A DNA stretch of 50,928 nt from Salsuginibacillus kocurii DSM 18087 (GCF_000377705.1 NZ_KB898636.1:1-50928); one strand, 5' to 3'; shown: positions 8,478-17,216, counted from the first letter of the stretch. Notes: generated by a model not told the origin, from the letters alone. Numbers and translations: made by a program.

Positions 8478-8529
8478 GCTGACTCAGCACTCGTTCACAC
8501 ATCGAACGAATAAAAGAGTCAGCTTTTTT
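8478..8529 (+). terminator. terminator after the TVP38-like gene
   Basis: GCTGACTC (8478-8485) pairs with GAGTCAGC (8516-8523), followed by TTTTTT. Confidence 0.85.
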
Positions 8530-8748
8530 GATAGTGCTCGGTTAAACGTTGAACCCCGCCCGCGCCAGACAACAAGGATTCATAAAGCTCCGATAATGAG
8601 TTGGGGATGGCCTTTCCGTGACTTCCCTTTCTGCGGGCGATCCGCGAGATTTCCCGCTGAAGCTGCTGCCTTGCGCTTCTTAAAGGGCGGGCGAACAGTC
8701 ATGAAAAAGAAGCCACCCGTAGTTCTAGTTGAATGGTTGCCGCATGGT

Positions 8749-9627
8749 TTACAAAAGGGGAGAGTTGTTCGTTGCTTCGCGTTGATGATAAACGTGATGT
8801 TTTTCTAATGCTTGCTCTAGCGTTAAGTGACTTTCAAGGTCTTGTAGCGAAATACCGAGTTGAACGATCGTCTGAGAAAGCTCAGGGCGCATGCCGGAAA
8901 TGCTCACATGGATGCCCAAAAGGCGGAGGGCTTGGACAAGTCTTAGTAGGTGTTGGGCAAACTCGGTATTAATGCTGTTCATGCCGGATAGGTCAATAAT
9001 AATATTCGACAATTCCATATCAGCGGCCCGTTCTAATGTTCTTTGCTGCAAATAGTTTGAACGGTCGCTGTCCATGTCCCCGATTAAGGGAAGGACGGCA
9101 ATCTCGTGCTGGATTGGAACAAGCGGAACAGATAGTTCATGCATCGCTTGTTTTGCATGGTCCAAAGCTTTCACATGATAATTGACAAACGTCCGGCTAA
9201 TCGTAGCTACCGATTCATCAATTAAATGGTCGATATAACCATGGACGTAAAAGGCCAGTTCAACATCTGCCTCTACAGCTTTTGCTTCTATTAAAACCAC
9301 TTCCCGTAACACTTGGCGGTACAAAGGGATCGTATATAAGACAACTTCGAGGGAAAGTCCACGGCTCACTAAATACTCGGCTTGTGTTTTTAGCCATTCC
9401 TGTAATTGTTGTTGCATCTCTTCCTTTGAACTATGTACAAGCCCCTTGCCGATAATCGAAAAGTAATCCACAGCCGTGGCCTCTACAGCGGAAGAAGTAG
9501 ATGTGTTCAGGGGTAGGTTTTTTGATTGGATTGTTTCCTGTCGTAACTCGTCCAAGCGGTTTTTTAGCTTCTCGTCATTGTTCAGGAGGTGGTTTCCAAT
9601 TGCAGTGTATAATGTATGATCGTTCAT
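8749..9627 (-). CDS. RsbR paralogue, stressosome co-antagonist
   Basis: This cytoplasmic protein of 292 residues has an N-terminal globin-like sensor half (about 1-150) and a C-terminal STAS domain (about 165-275). The two phosphorylation positions that in RsbRA are T171 and T205 are S187 (DMDSDRS) and T221 (SINTEF) here, with the same 34-residue spacing. Such paralogues mix with RsbR and RsbS in the stressosome and tune RsbT release, hence sigma-B activity. AAAAGGAG precedes the ATG. A sigma-B-like promoter upstream suggests feedback. The gene lies 31 kb from the sigma-B operon. Confidence 0.9.
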   Translation of the reverse strand: MNDHTLYTAIGNHLLNNDEKLKNRLDELRQETIQSKNLPLNTSTSSAVEATAVDYFSIIGKGLVHSSKEEMQQQLQEWLKTQAEYLVSRGLSLEVVLYTIPLYRQVLREVVLIEAKAVEADVELAFYVHGYIDHLIDESVATISRTFVNYHVKALDHAKQAMHELSVPLVPIQHEIAVLPLIGDMDSDRSNYLQQRTLERAADMELSNIIIDLSGMNSINTEFAQHLLRLVQALRLLGIHVSISGMRPELSQTIVQLGISLQDLESHLTLEQALEKHHVYHQREATNNSPLL

Positions 9628-9694
9628 CTGAGTACTCCTTTTATAGTATGAAATAACGCTTTAATGGTTGTTCTCAGCAATAATCTTTTTCTCA

Positions 9695-9720
9695 ATACCC
9701 TTTTTAAACCTTTAGCAAAC
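9695..9720 (-). promoter_or_regulatory. candidate sigma-B promoter of the rsbR paralogue
   Basis: On the minus strand: GTTTGC, 14 bp, GGGTAT. The -10 is perfect against GGGWAW; the -35 differs from GTTTAA at two bases. It leaves a leader of about 60 nt. Confidence 0.5.
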
Positions 9721-9809
9721 CACTTTTCTTTATCTTTTGAAAAAAAGTGTTGATTGAGGAAGATTGATGTAGGGAAAAGAAGGGTGATATCAGGGGAAGG
9801 AGGGTCGTT

Positions 9810-10883
9810 ATGCCGTTTTTACGATTTTTACTTGTAGTATCTGCTAAAACGTTAAGCAAAATATTTAGCCTGGCCACTGCCACATTCTTTGGGAGGGTTC
9901 CTTCTAAAGATGATTCTAAAATTAGTTTAACCGCATTGCTTTCTGTATACTGGATTTTTGTTGGATTTGCTGTCATATTTCCTTCGTTTGCAGAAATGGT
10001 CATACCGTTTCTTCCTGATCATGAACCCTTGATCTTTATTATAGCGTTAACAATGTTTTTAATCATTCCATTAGTGGTCGGATTTTTGACGACATGTGTG
10101 GAAAATCAGCGTCATCTATCACCGTGGCGCCATATGTGGATGGGCTATCCTTACGCATTCATTCTTGGTGTCGTCGTGATTTTTCTTATTATCATTGTGC
10201 CGATCATCAAGTTTCCACAAATCATTAATCTGCGCGTATTAAAACATATGGCTGTAATGATTCGCAAAGGCTATTATGAAGAAGCGTTAAGCACTGTGCA
10301 ATTGACACTTTATCAATTCGGGTTGGAACCAGAAATAAAAAAACCCCCCTTTTATCTTTGGCATCCATTTCTAATTCTTGTCTGGGTGCAAGAACGTATA
10401 TTTAACCGAAAAATGGCGAAAAATATGCGCGTTATCCGAGGAGAAGTAGAGAGAGAGCCGTACGAAATAATACTCCATTCAACGGATATATCTGTTATAG
10501 GAACAGAGCAGGTGGTTATGAAGGTGTTAGGCATTCTTTCTGAAGGTGTCGACCACAACGTTCTTTATTTTTCCTGGGACGATTCATCACAAAAGATTGA
10601 AGATGAGATTTTTTCAATGCAGCGTAAGCTTGAAGATGGGGAAATGGTGACCGAAGAAGCAATCGATGATGTGGCAAAACGTTTGCGGGAAATCCCGCTT
10701 TCCATGAGCGAATGGAACAATATCCGCCGCCAGCTATACCGGGTAGAACGCGATCGTTACAAGTGTTTATATCAACGAAGTACTAACGAGACAAATGGAA
10801 GAAAAGCGCATAAACATGAGAAAAGTTCAAGGAATTATGATGAGAATTACAAAAAGTGTGAAAATCGGTTTATACAGGATTAA
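9810..10883 (+). CDS. membrane protein of unknown function
   Basis: I do not recognise this 357-residue protein. Hydrophobic segments at about 40-62, 73-95 and 110-137 suggest three or more membrane spans. The cytoplasmic C-terminal half is charged and predicted helical. GGGGAAGGAGGG precedes the ATG. The last 36 residues are unusually polar (STNETNGRKAHKHEKSS); the +1 frame over the same DNA (to the TGA at 10889-10891) gives a more ordinary sequence, VYINEVLTRQMEEKRINMRK, so a late frameshift is possible. Confidence 0.6.
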   Translation: MPFLRFLLVVSAKTLSKIFSLATATFFGRVPSKDDSKISLTALLSVYWIFVGFAVIFPSFAEMVIPFLPDHEPLIFIIALTMFLIIPLVVGFLTTCVENQRHLSPWRHMWMGYPYAFILGVVVIFLIIIVPIIKFPQIINLRVLKHMAVMIRKGYYEEALSTVQLTLYQFGLEPEIKKPPFYLWHPFLILVWVQERIFNRKMAKNMRVIRGEVEREPYEIILHSTDISVIGTEQVVMKVLGILSEGVDHNVLYFSWDDSSQKIEDEIFSMQRKLEDGEMVTEEAIDDVAKRLREIPLSMSEWNNIRRQLYRVERDRYKCLYQRSTNETNGRKAHKHEKSSRNYDENYKKCENRFIQD

Positions 10884-10951
10884 GTTACCAATATGATGTG
10901 GTATGTTAGTAATGAGAAAGAAAAGGTTAACTATTTTAAGGAGGCTTTCAT

Positions 10952-11098
10952 ATGAGCAAGAAAGTGCTTTATTCACTGCTAACAGGGGTTCTTACAATTG
11001 GTGTTCTTGCTGCCTGCGGCGATGCTGAAGACATGGATGATCCAGGTATGGAAGAGGATCCAGGCATGGAAGATGACGGCGGAGACATGGAAGGCTAA
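10952..11098 (+). CDS. small acidic lipoprotein, 48 residues
   Basis: The sequence begins MSKKVLYSLLTGVLTIG and has a lipobox VLAAC at about 19-23, so a mature acylated peptide of only 26 residues is expected. This part is acidic with a short repeat DDPGMEEDPGMEDD. TAAGGAGG lies 9 nt before the ATG and a strong terminator follows, so the gene is well delimited. Function is unknown. Confidence 0.75.
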   Translation: MSKKVLYSLLTGVLTIGVLAACGDAEDMDDPGMEEDPGMEDDGGDMEG

Positions 11099-11129
11099 TA
11101 ATTAAGAAATCATAATGAATCATTTACAG

Positions 11130-11158
11130 GACCGGCTCATTTGTGGCCGGTCTTTTTT
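11130..11158 (+). terminator. terminator after the small lipoprotein gene
   Basis: GACCGGC pairs with GGCCGGTC, then TTTTTT. Confidence 0.85.
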
Positions 11159-11502
11159 GAGTTGAAACTAAGTGGACCAAAAGCTGCCGTTAGAAGATGG
11201 AAGCGAAGACGTTGTTGGTTTTGAGACAATACGTTGCTGCTGCTTATCTTTACTGTATACATACGAACATCAAGCTTTAAGAAATGCGTTGAACAGAGTG
11301 CAAGTGCGATGAGAAGAACCTCAGCTGCTCCATAAACAATGTAGTTCAAGATGATAGCGGAAAAGGTTAATACGTGAAACAAACCAAACTAGCTCTATAC
11401 ATGGCGATAGCAGATTGGAAAATTTTAATGCCTTCCAATTCCTTCCCCTCCCCTTTTCATATACTCATAATCTGTCAAAATGAGTTGCGGAGGTGAAGCT
11501 AG
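11159..11502. other. intergenic, no clear gene
   Basis: These 344 bp hold no convincing gene. A minus-strand frame of 81 codons (11137-11382) is hydrophobic at its start but has no ribosome site and overlaps the terminator. GGAGGTGAAG at the right edge is the ribosome site of the next gene. Confidence 0.5.
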
Positions 11503-12366
11503 ATGAAAAAATATTTAGCAACAGGGCTCACATTGGCGCTAGTACTTGGCGTAGCTACTACAGGACAGGCAAAGGATGTGGATGTGCATAACGTACAACC
11601 AGGAGAAAACGCCTGGACTATTGTTGAGAAATTTGATCTCGACCTCAACAAACTAGATTCGTTGAATTCACACCTTGAAAATATGAATATCTTGCCTGTA
11701 GGCCAAGAGTTAATTGTCGATATTGAAGAGTCTGATAAAGAAGAAGTCCCTTCAGCACCTGAACAGGAAGCTGAAGAGAATCACACACCTGAATCGGACC
11801 AAGCTCCAGAGAATGGTGTAGAGGAAGAAGCACCTGCTCCGGCAGAAGAAGCTGAAGAGAACCACACTCCTGAGTGGGAGCAAACTCCAGAAGCTGGTGC
11901 CGAACAAGAACCAGCGACTGAAGAAGAAGCTGCTCCAGCAGAAGAGGAAGAAGCAGAAGAAACAGCTGACACTCAAGACTTAATCGAATTTCAAGCAGAA
12001 GTGATTGAGTTAACAAACCAAGAGCGTGAAGCTCAAGGCCTAGAGCCGCTTGAAACTCATGTCGAGCTTTCTGATGTAGCAACAGTGAAGTCAGAAGACA
12101 TGCGCGACAACGATTACTTCTCTCATGACAGCCCAACGTACGGTAGCCCGTTTGATTTAATGGATCACTACGGCGTAAACTACCGTACAGCAGCTGAAAA
12201 CATTGCCGCTGGCCAAATGTCTCCTGAGCAAGTAGTAGAAGGATGGATGAATTCTGACGGCCACCGTCAAAACATCATGAACGCTGAGTTCACCCACATT
12301 GGTGTAGGCTATGCTGAAGGTGGAAGCCAGAACCACTACTGGACTCAATTGTTCTTGGCAGAGTAA
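11503..12366 (+). CDS. secreted LysM-CAP domain protein (YkwD-like)
   Basis: The protein of 287 residues has a signal peptide (1-23, cleavage after GQA), a LysM peptidoglycan-binding domain (about 26-72), a Glu/Pro-rich linker (75-160) and a CAP/SCP domain (162-287) with HDSP, ENIAAG and GHRQNIM motifs. The linker holds two copies of AEENHTPE. CAP proteins of spore formers are exported to the cell wall or spore; the reaction is not known. GGAGGTGAAGCTAG precedes the ATG. It is monocistronic. The acidic linker fits a salt-adapted host. Confidence 0.88.
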   Translation: MKKYLATGLTLALVLGVATTGQAKDVDVHNVQPGENAWTIVEKFDLDLNKLDSLNSHLENMNILPVGQELIVDIEESDKEEVPSAPEQEAEENHTPESDQAPENGVEEEAPAPAEEAEENHTPEWEQTPEAGAEQEPATEEEAAPAEEEEAEETADTQDLIEFQAEVIELTNQEREAQGLEPLETHVELSDVATVKSEDMRDNDYFSHDSPTYGSPFDLMDHYGVNYRTAAENIAAGQMSPEQVVEGWMNSDGHRQNIMNAEFTHIGVGYAEGGSQNHYWTQLFLAE

Positions 12367-12384
12367 TATAACTTTTACATGATC

Positions 12385-12426
12385 GATCCAGCCTTGCTCT
12401 AGAGCGGCTGGATCGTTTCTTATTTT
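12385..12426 (+). terminator. terminator after the CAP gene
   Basis: GATCCAGCC pairs with GGCTGGATC, then a T-rich run. Confidence 0.85.
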
Positions 12427-12569
12427 ACAGGCGTACCTAAAGGAAGAACTTGTACCAGCCGAATGGAATGTGAATAGACAGCTTTTTCCGCCAATAATTC
12501 ATATCTGTTGAAAGTATGGAGGTCCTGTGGCAATATCATAACGGGAACTAATGAAAGGAGAGACAACGA

Positions 12570-13181
12570 ATGAATACGATTGAAGCGATGCGAGAGCGTC
12601 ATTCGATACGAAAGTTTGATACAGATCATGTCATGCCAGAAGAAGATTTACAAGAGATACTAGATGCTACCATTGAAGCTCCTTCTTCTTGGAACCTTCA
12701 ACATTGGAAGTTTCTCGTTATTCAATCCGATGAAAAAAAAGAAGAGCTCCTTCCAATTGCTTATAACCAAAAGCAAGTCGTCGACGGCGATGTCACCATC
12801 GCTGTGTTAGGGGATGAACAAGCAAATCAAAACGCTGATACCGTTTTTGGAGAATCCGTTGAACTAGGTCACATGACAGAAGAAATAAAAGACAAAGTTG
12901 TAGCTACCATTCATGGCGCTTACGAAAATGAAAAATTTGGTCATGATGAGGCGTTGATTAATGCTTCGCTAGCAGCTATGCAGCTAATGCTCGCGGCCAA
13001 AGAAAAAGGCTACGACTCCGTCCCGATGGGCGGTTTTGATGCTTCTAAGCTGCGTGAGAACTTCAACATTCCGGAGCGCTATACCCCCGTAATGTTAGTA
13101 GCCATCGGAAAAGGCACAGGCGAAGCCCGCACATCTCCGCGCTTCCCACTCGAAGACGTTGTTATTAAAGATAGTTTTTAA
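12570..13181 (+). CDS. nitroreductase-family FMN oxidoreductase
   Basis: This 203-residue cytoplasmic flavoprotein has the N-terminal RHSIRKF FMN-phosphate motif at about 10-16, APSSWNLQHWKF near 38-49, and PMGGFD in the C-terminal half. It probably reduces nitro compounds or quinones with NAD(P)H as a dimer. It resembles B. subtilis YodC/MhqN in general layout; the exact orthologue is not certain. GAAAGGAGAG lies before the ATG. It is monocistronic with its own terminator. Confidence 0.87.
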   Translation: MNTIEAMRERHSIRKFDTDHVMPEEDLQEILDATIEAPSSWNLQHWKFLVIQSDEKKEELLPIAYNQKQVVDGDVTIAVLGDEQANQNADTVFGESVELGHMTEEIKDKVVATIHGAYENEKFGHDEALINASLAAMQLMLAAKEKGYDSVPMGGFDASKLRENFNIPERYTPVMLVAIGKGTGEARTSPRFPLEDVVIKDSF

Positions 13182-13190
13182 GAATATGAA

Positions 13191-13228
13191 AAACCGTCTC
13201 CTTCTATTAATAAAAGGGACGGTTTTTT
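13191..13228 (+). terminator. terminator after the nitroreductase gene
   Basis: AAACCGTC pairs with GACGGTTT, ending in TTTTTT. Confidence 0.85.
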
Positions 13229-13257
13229 ACATCGTTCAGGGGGAGTATGAGCTGTTC

Positions 13258-13395
13258 AGGCGCCTCCGCTTTTCTTTGTCCAGCTCCAAGCGGCAGGGGC
13301 TCGAGGTCATAAGTCGCGCCCTTTCAAAACCAAAAAGCGGTTTTGGCAGCGCTCGCCTTTTGCTTGACGCCCCTGACCGCCGCTCTCCGCTTTTC
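13258..13395 (+). repeat. hairpin-forming intergenic repeat, single module
   Basis: A copy of the AAGCGGCAGGGGC-type module: GGCAGGGGC pairs with GCCCCTGACCGCC and, inside, CAAAACC pairs with GGTTTTG. It is bounded by CCGCTTTTC motifs. Its right boundary overlaps the stop codon of the next (minus-strand) gene by one base. Confidence 0.75.
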
Positions 13396-14039
13396 TACAT
13401 TGGGATGACGTAGTGGAAGATGGTGAAGAAGTGGAGGAGGGAGCCTATTAACACGAATACGTGCCAAACGGCGTGGTGGTAAGGGAAGCTGCGCCATACA
13501 TAAAAGATAGTGCCGAGGGTGTAAAATAGGCCGCCTGCTACCAATAAGGTTACGCCTCCTGTTGGCAATGCAGCGGTCAAAGGGCCCCAGGCGAAGACGA
13601 TAATCCATCCCATCAAAATATAAAAGAGCGTGGAAAGGGCAAGGAACCGTTTGACGAAAAAGGCTTTGAAGACAACGCCTACCAGTGCAATGCCCCACAC
13701 GATGCTAAACAGAGTCCAGCTTAGCGCCCCTTCTAATACGATAAAAAGCAAAGGGGTGTACGTACCGGCTATAAATACATAAATGGAAGCATGGTCCATT
13801 ATTTCAAAGAAGTCCTTAATTTTCCCCTTGGGGAAGCTGTGTAATAAAGTCGAAGACATATATAGTAGCACCATTGACGCTCCGTAAACTGAAACCGTAA
13901 CCACATGAAGTGGGGTGGCCAAGATGCTTGCGTAAACAATTAGAAGAACAAGGCCGGTAATGCTCAGTACACATCCAATACCATGGGTGATCGCATTTGC
14001 CAGTTCTTCTTTTTTCGAAAAGGTGTGTGTAGTCCCCAT
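13395..14039 (-). CDS. hemolysin-III family membrane protein (PAQR superfamily)
   Basis: The 214-residue protein has about seven membrane segments and the family marks NAITHGIG near residue 14, SSTLLHS near 60, DHASIYVFIAGTYTP near 80-94 and a C-terminal YHHAVWHVFVLIGS. His/Asp residues in these motifs bind metal in the superfamily. It is similar to B. subtilis YplQ. Its biochemical role is unknown; no toxin activity should be assumed. AAGGAGGGAATGA precedes the ATG. The leader holds two short hairpins (14056-14095). Confidence 0.87.
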   Translation of the reverse strand: MGTTHTFSKKEELANAITHGIGCVLSITGLVLLIVYASILATPLHVVTVSVYGASMVLLYMSSTLLHSFPKGKIKDFFEIMDHASIYVFIAGTYTPLLFIVLEGALSWTLFSIVWGIALVGVVFKAFFVKRFLALSTLFYILMGWIIVFAWGPLTAALPTGGVTLLVAGGLFYTLGTIFYVWRSFPYHHAVWHVFVLIGSLLHFFTIFHYVIPM

Positions 14040-14124
14040 TCATTCCCTCCTTAATAAAGCCGGTGCACGGCTTTCGGGCTGTACATGCCCACAGCCTTAA
14101 CACAATCTTATCATACGTCCTTAC

Positions 14125-14149
14125 GTTTAAAGAAGTGAAAGCAGGGAAT
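14125..14149 (+). promoter_or_regulatory. candidate sigma-B promoter of wrbA
   Basis: GTTTAA, 13 bp, GGGAAT. The -35 is perfect and the -10 fits GGGWAW. It lies 60 nt before the wrbA start. Confidence 0.7.
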
Positions 14150-14208
14150 AATTCTAGAGGAGCAAAAAGTGTGGCGAAACGAAATTATTAAAGAGTGAGG
14201 TGAGCGAG

Positions 14209-14829
14209 TTGGCAAAAGTACTAGTGGTTTACTATAGCGCTTATGGACACATTTATGAAATGGCTAAGGCTGTATCGAAGGGTGCCGGCAAGCTGCAAAA
14301 TACGGAAGTGAAAATGGTGAAGATCCCAGAATTCGACTCAGCTAAAGAGGCGATGTCTGGTCAAGAGGCTTATGTGGAGTCCCAAAAAGAACAAGAAGTG
14401 GTGCCAGAAGCTACACACGAGGACCTAAAGTGGGCAGACGGTGTGATATGGGGCATTCCAACTCGGTATGGGGCAATGCCAGCTCAGATGAAGCAATTTT
14501 TAGATTCAGCGGGTGCGCTTTGGTTAAACGGTGAATTAGAAGGCAAAGCTACCTCGATCTTTACAAGCACAGGCTCTATTCATGGTGGACAAGAAACGAC
14601 GACGATTACGTCACTTGTACCGTTGTTGCATTTTGGGTTTATTTTTGTCGGTCTGCCATATGGAGAGAATCAGGAAATGCTAAGCACAGAAGCGATTGGC
14701 GGCTCGCCATATTCTGCTTCTACAGTAGCTGGTCCAGATGGCTCCCAACAGCCTGACCCGAAAGAATTGCTCATGGCAGAACGACTCGGCGAACGTTTGG
14801 CCAATGTGGCAGGGAAATTAGCTCAATAA
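14209..14829 (+). CDS. wrbA: NAD(P)H:quinone oxidoreductase WrbA
   Basis: The 206-residue flavodoxin-like enzyme reduces quinones by two electrons with NAD(P)H, which limits semiquinone and superoxide formation. FMN-binding segments are YYSAYGHIYEMA (about 7-18), PTRYGAMPAQMKQFLD (near 84) and STGSIHGGQETT (near 119). I chose the TTG at 14209, giving MAKVLVVYYS as in relatives; GAGGTGAG is spaced well. A GTG at 14200 overlaps that ribosome site. A sigma-B promoter candidate makes it a likely general-stress gene. Confidence 0.92.
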   Translation: MAKVLVVYYSAYGHIYEMAKAVSKGAGKLQNTEVKMVKIPEFDSAKEAMSGQEAYVESQKEQEVVPEATHEDLKWADGVIWGIPTRYGAMPAQMKQFLDSAGALWLNGELEGKATSIFTSTGSIHGGQETTTITSLVPLLHFGFIFVGLPYGENQEMLSTEAIGGSPYSASTVAGPDGSQQPDPKELLMAERLGERLANVAGKLAQ

Positions 14830-15050
14830 AATGAATAATAGTATGTCCTTTCCTTTGTGAACATGTAAGTTGTAGTTAGTGAGGGTAAATAATCTTAATT
14901 CCTGTAGTGAAAGCGAAGGATCCGTAGAGAAGGAGTGGTCTCTCATCGAGATTGCTCTTTTCTTTTGCCTCAAGTGCTCTCTTCCACCTTTGTTTTCACA
15001 TAGGTCGATGGGCCTGCTGGTGATAGTTGTTCGGTCGGCGCCGCATTTAA

Positions 15051-15081
15051 AAAAGCCAGCTCCTGAATGGAACTGGCTTTT
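15051..15081. terminator. terminator of the LysM-hydrolase gene
   Basis: AAAAGCCAG pairs with CTGGCTTTT. It lies after the minus-strand gene and could also stop readthrough from wrbA. Confidence 0.8.
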
Positions 15082-15104
15082 CAATGTTTCATTGTTTTCC
15101 TTAT

Positions 15105-15689
15105 TTAGCGTGCAAAAACATGGTTCCCGATGCGGATCGTTTCTTCTTGCGTAGCGATCCAGTGGTTGTCTGCTGTTTCTGGGTTATAGAAATAAACAGA
15201 TCCTTGTCCCTGACCGCGGAATGCAAGTGCTTCATTTACAGCATCTCTTGATTCCTGGTCTGGTTGTTGGTTAATCGCTCCGTCCATTACCGGACTGAAC
15301 GCGTACGTGCCGCCTTCTACCTCATTGATGACAGAAGTAATGTCATTAGGGAAGTCGTCGCTGTCCACGCGGTTTAATACAACCGTTGCTACTGCGACTT
15401 TTCCTGCATACGGTTCACCTTTTGCTTCAGCGTATACAAGGCTGGAGAAAAGATCATGCTCTTCTTGAGAGATGGAAGCAGGTACAGATAGAGTTTCTCC
15501 ACCTTGGACCTCGCCATACTCTAAGTTGTTCGTTTCTAGTAGCTCGTCGACCGTTACGCCCTGGTCTACTGCCACATCCCATAAGCTTTCGCCTTCTTCA
15601 ACCGTATAAGTATTTCCAGCTTCTGCATCTACGGAGAAAACAAACGCTAATGCTAACGCGAAACTGGAAACTAATAGTGATTTTTTCAT
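15105..15689 (-). CDS. LysM cell-wall hydrolase, SleB/CwlJ-type
   Basis: The exported protein of 194 residues has a signal peptide (about 1-25), one LysM domain (27-70; YTVEEGESLWDVA) and a Hydrolase_2 domain (about 78-194) with YAEAKGEPYAGKVAVATV; the Glu of AEAKGE is the presumed catalytic residue. It would cut peptidoglycan, either in vegetative wall turnover or spore cortex. B. subtilis YkvT has a comparable layout. AGGAGGGAC precedes the ATG. Confidence 0.88.
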   Translation of the reverse strand: MKKSLLVSSFALALAFVFSVDAEAGNTYTVEEGESLWDVAVDQGVTVDELLETNNLEYGEVQGGETLSVPASISQEEHDLFSSLVYAEAKGEPYAGKVAVATVVLNRVDSDDFPNDITSVINEVEGGTYAFSPVMDGAINQQPDQESRDAVNEALAFRGQGQGSVYFYNPETADNHWIATQEETIRIGNHVFAR

Positions 15690-15944
15690 TTAAAAGTCCC
15701 TCCTGTTAAGTTGTAAAAAGTCAACGTGTATAGAATAACAGCGGAGGGGAACTTTCGCGTTAGGGAGGTATTTCCATTCGCTGCTGAAGCCATGAAACCC
15801 CTGGTATGTTGAAGGGTTGCAATGGATATTACATTTTGTTTACATAGGTTATTTGTCATTATTTTTTGAAAGAAGTAGAATTTAATGGTAAAAGATGTAT
15901 AGTAACTCCGGCGGCAAAAACCCTTTCTAGGAAAAAATCAGACC

Positions 15945-17216
15945 TTAAGGTTGGATCGCTTTAGACTCACGATTAGCGGCCACTTCTTTTTCCTCAGGTA
16001 AAGGGTCATTCAAATGATAGAAGACAGGAGAGCGCCAGGCAATCGCAAGAGTTGTTAAGGTAAGAAGACCAAGTGCTGTAAATAAGATTGGGATCCCCGT
16101 TCCTTCAGCAATTACTCCGCCCAGGCCTGCCCCAATCGGAATTCCTCCCTGGGCCATCATGGTACGCACCGCAAAGACACGGCCGCGAATTTGTTCTGGA
16201 ACCCGCTCTTGATAAAAGGTCGTGTTGTTAATCGTAAAGACCATGGCGGCTATCCCATTAATCAACGTAATAATAACGGCTACCCAAAAAGCAGGGCTCC
16301 AACCAAGAAGTAAAATCATGGCTCCGCTCACAGTCAAAGACCCTAACATCACCCGGCGTAAATTGCGCGGACGTTCTATCGTCCCGGTAATGGTTGAAGC
16401 AATCACCATCCCAAAGGAGAAACTAGACATTAACAGGCCGTATTGAAATTCTGAACCTTGTAGCTCTTCAAGTACAAACGGTAGAAGCAACGGCTGTAGC
16501 GCGCCGGTGCCAAAGTTGGTAATAAGTAAGAGCATGCCGACCCAAAACAAAACCGGATAAAGTTTAAAAAACCGTAAGCCTTCGCGGAACTCTACCCCCC
16601 ACGACTCTCGCGGCTTAGCAGCTGCATCAACATTCCCCGTGCGCGGTACTGTTGTAAGGAGCAACGCAGAGAGCCCTAACGCACAGACTAAGACAATTAG
16701 AACCGGCACCGGGCCGGAAAATGATAGAACTAGACCGCCTAGAGCCGGCCCGGTAAGCATCATTAACTGCATCGTCCCCTCTAAAAGGGAATTTGCTTTC
16801 ATTAAAAGTTGTTTTTTTACAATATGTGCGACATAAGCCATGCTGACGGGCCTGAACAGGGGCTGGGCAATCCCGATCACGAGCACGACCGGATAGAGCT
16901 GCCAGATTGAAAGCGCTCCGCCCAAATACGTAAGCAGTAAATAAAGAAACACGAGAGAGCGCGCGCTTTCCGAAAAGATCATCAGCAATTTATGAGGCAT
17001 GCGGTCAATAAAAGGCCCCGCTATTAAATTAGTACAAAAGGAAGCCACCATAAAAACCATCCAAATACTTCCCATCGCTGCCGTGGAACCGGTCATATCA
17101 TACATCAGCCAAGAAATAAGAAAGAGTGCAAACGTGCTTCCGAGTCCTGAGGCAGCCTGAGCAATCCAGACAACGACATATGCAGGGTTTCGTAAAAGCT
17201 GCCGATACACATCCAT
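15945..17216 (-). CDS. MFS transporter, probable exporter
   Basis: This 423-residue protein has about 12 membrane segments and matches the MFS_3/EntS-like exporter group, with ITLINGIAAMVFTINNTTF and ERVPEQIRGRVFA as typical segments. Substrate is unknown; drugs or siderophores are usual. Its ATG overlaps the stop codon of the upstream ArsR-type regulator gene (TAATG), so both are one operon controlled by that regulator. Confidence 0.85.
   Translation of the reverse strand: MDVYRQLLRNPAYVVVWIAQAASGLGSTFALFLISWLMYDMTGSTAAMGSIWMVFMVASFCTNLIAGPFIDRMPHKLLMIFSESARSLVFLYLLLTYLGGALSIWQLYPVVLVIGIAQPLFRPVSMAYVAHIVKKQLLMKANSLLEGTMQLMMLTGPALGGLVLSFSGPVPVLIVLVCALGLSALLLTTVPRTGNVDAAAKPRESWGVEFREGLRFFKLYPVLFWVGMLLLITNFGTGALQPLLLPFVLEELQGSEFQYGLLMSSFSFGMVIASTITGTIERPRNLRRVMLGSLTVSGAMILLLGWSPAFWVAVIITLINGIAAMVFTINNTTFYQERVPEQIRGRVFAVRTMMAQGGIPIGAGLGGVIAEGTGIPILFTALGLLTLTTLAIAWRSPVFYHLNDPLPEEKEVAANRESKAIQP

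Noticed and set aside
8749-9627. Asp in place of the first phospho-site Thr in the RsbR paralogue (GDMDS)
   Set aside because: Counting the 34-residue spacing shows that the position equivalent to T171 is the Ser of DMDSDR, not the Asp after Gly.
11137-11382. Minus-strand hydrophobic frame of 81 codons
   Set aside because: No ribosome site; it overlaps the terminator of the small lipoprotein gene and has no recognisable family.
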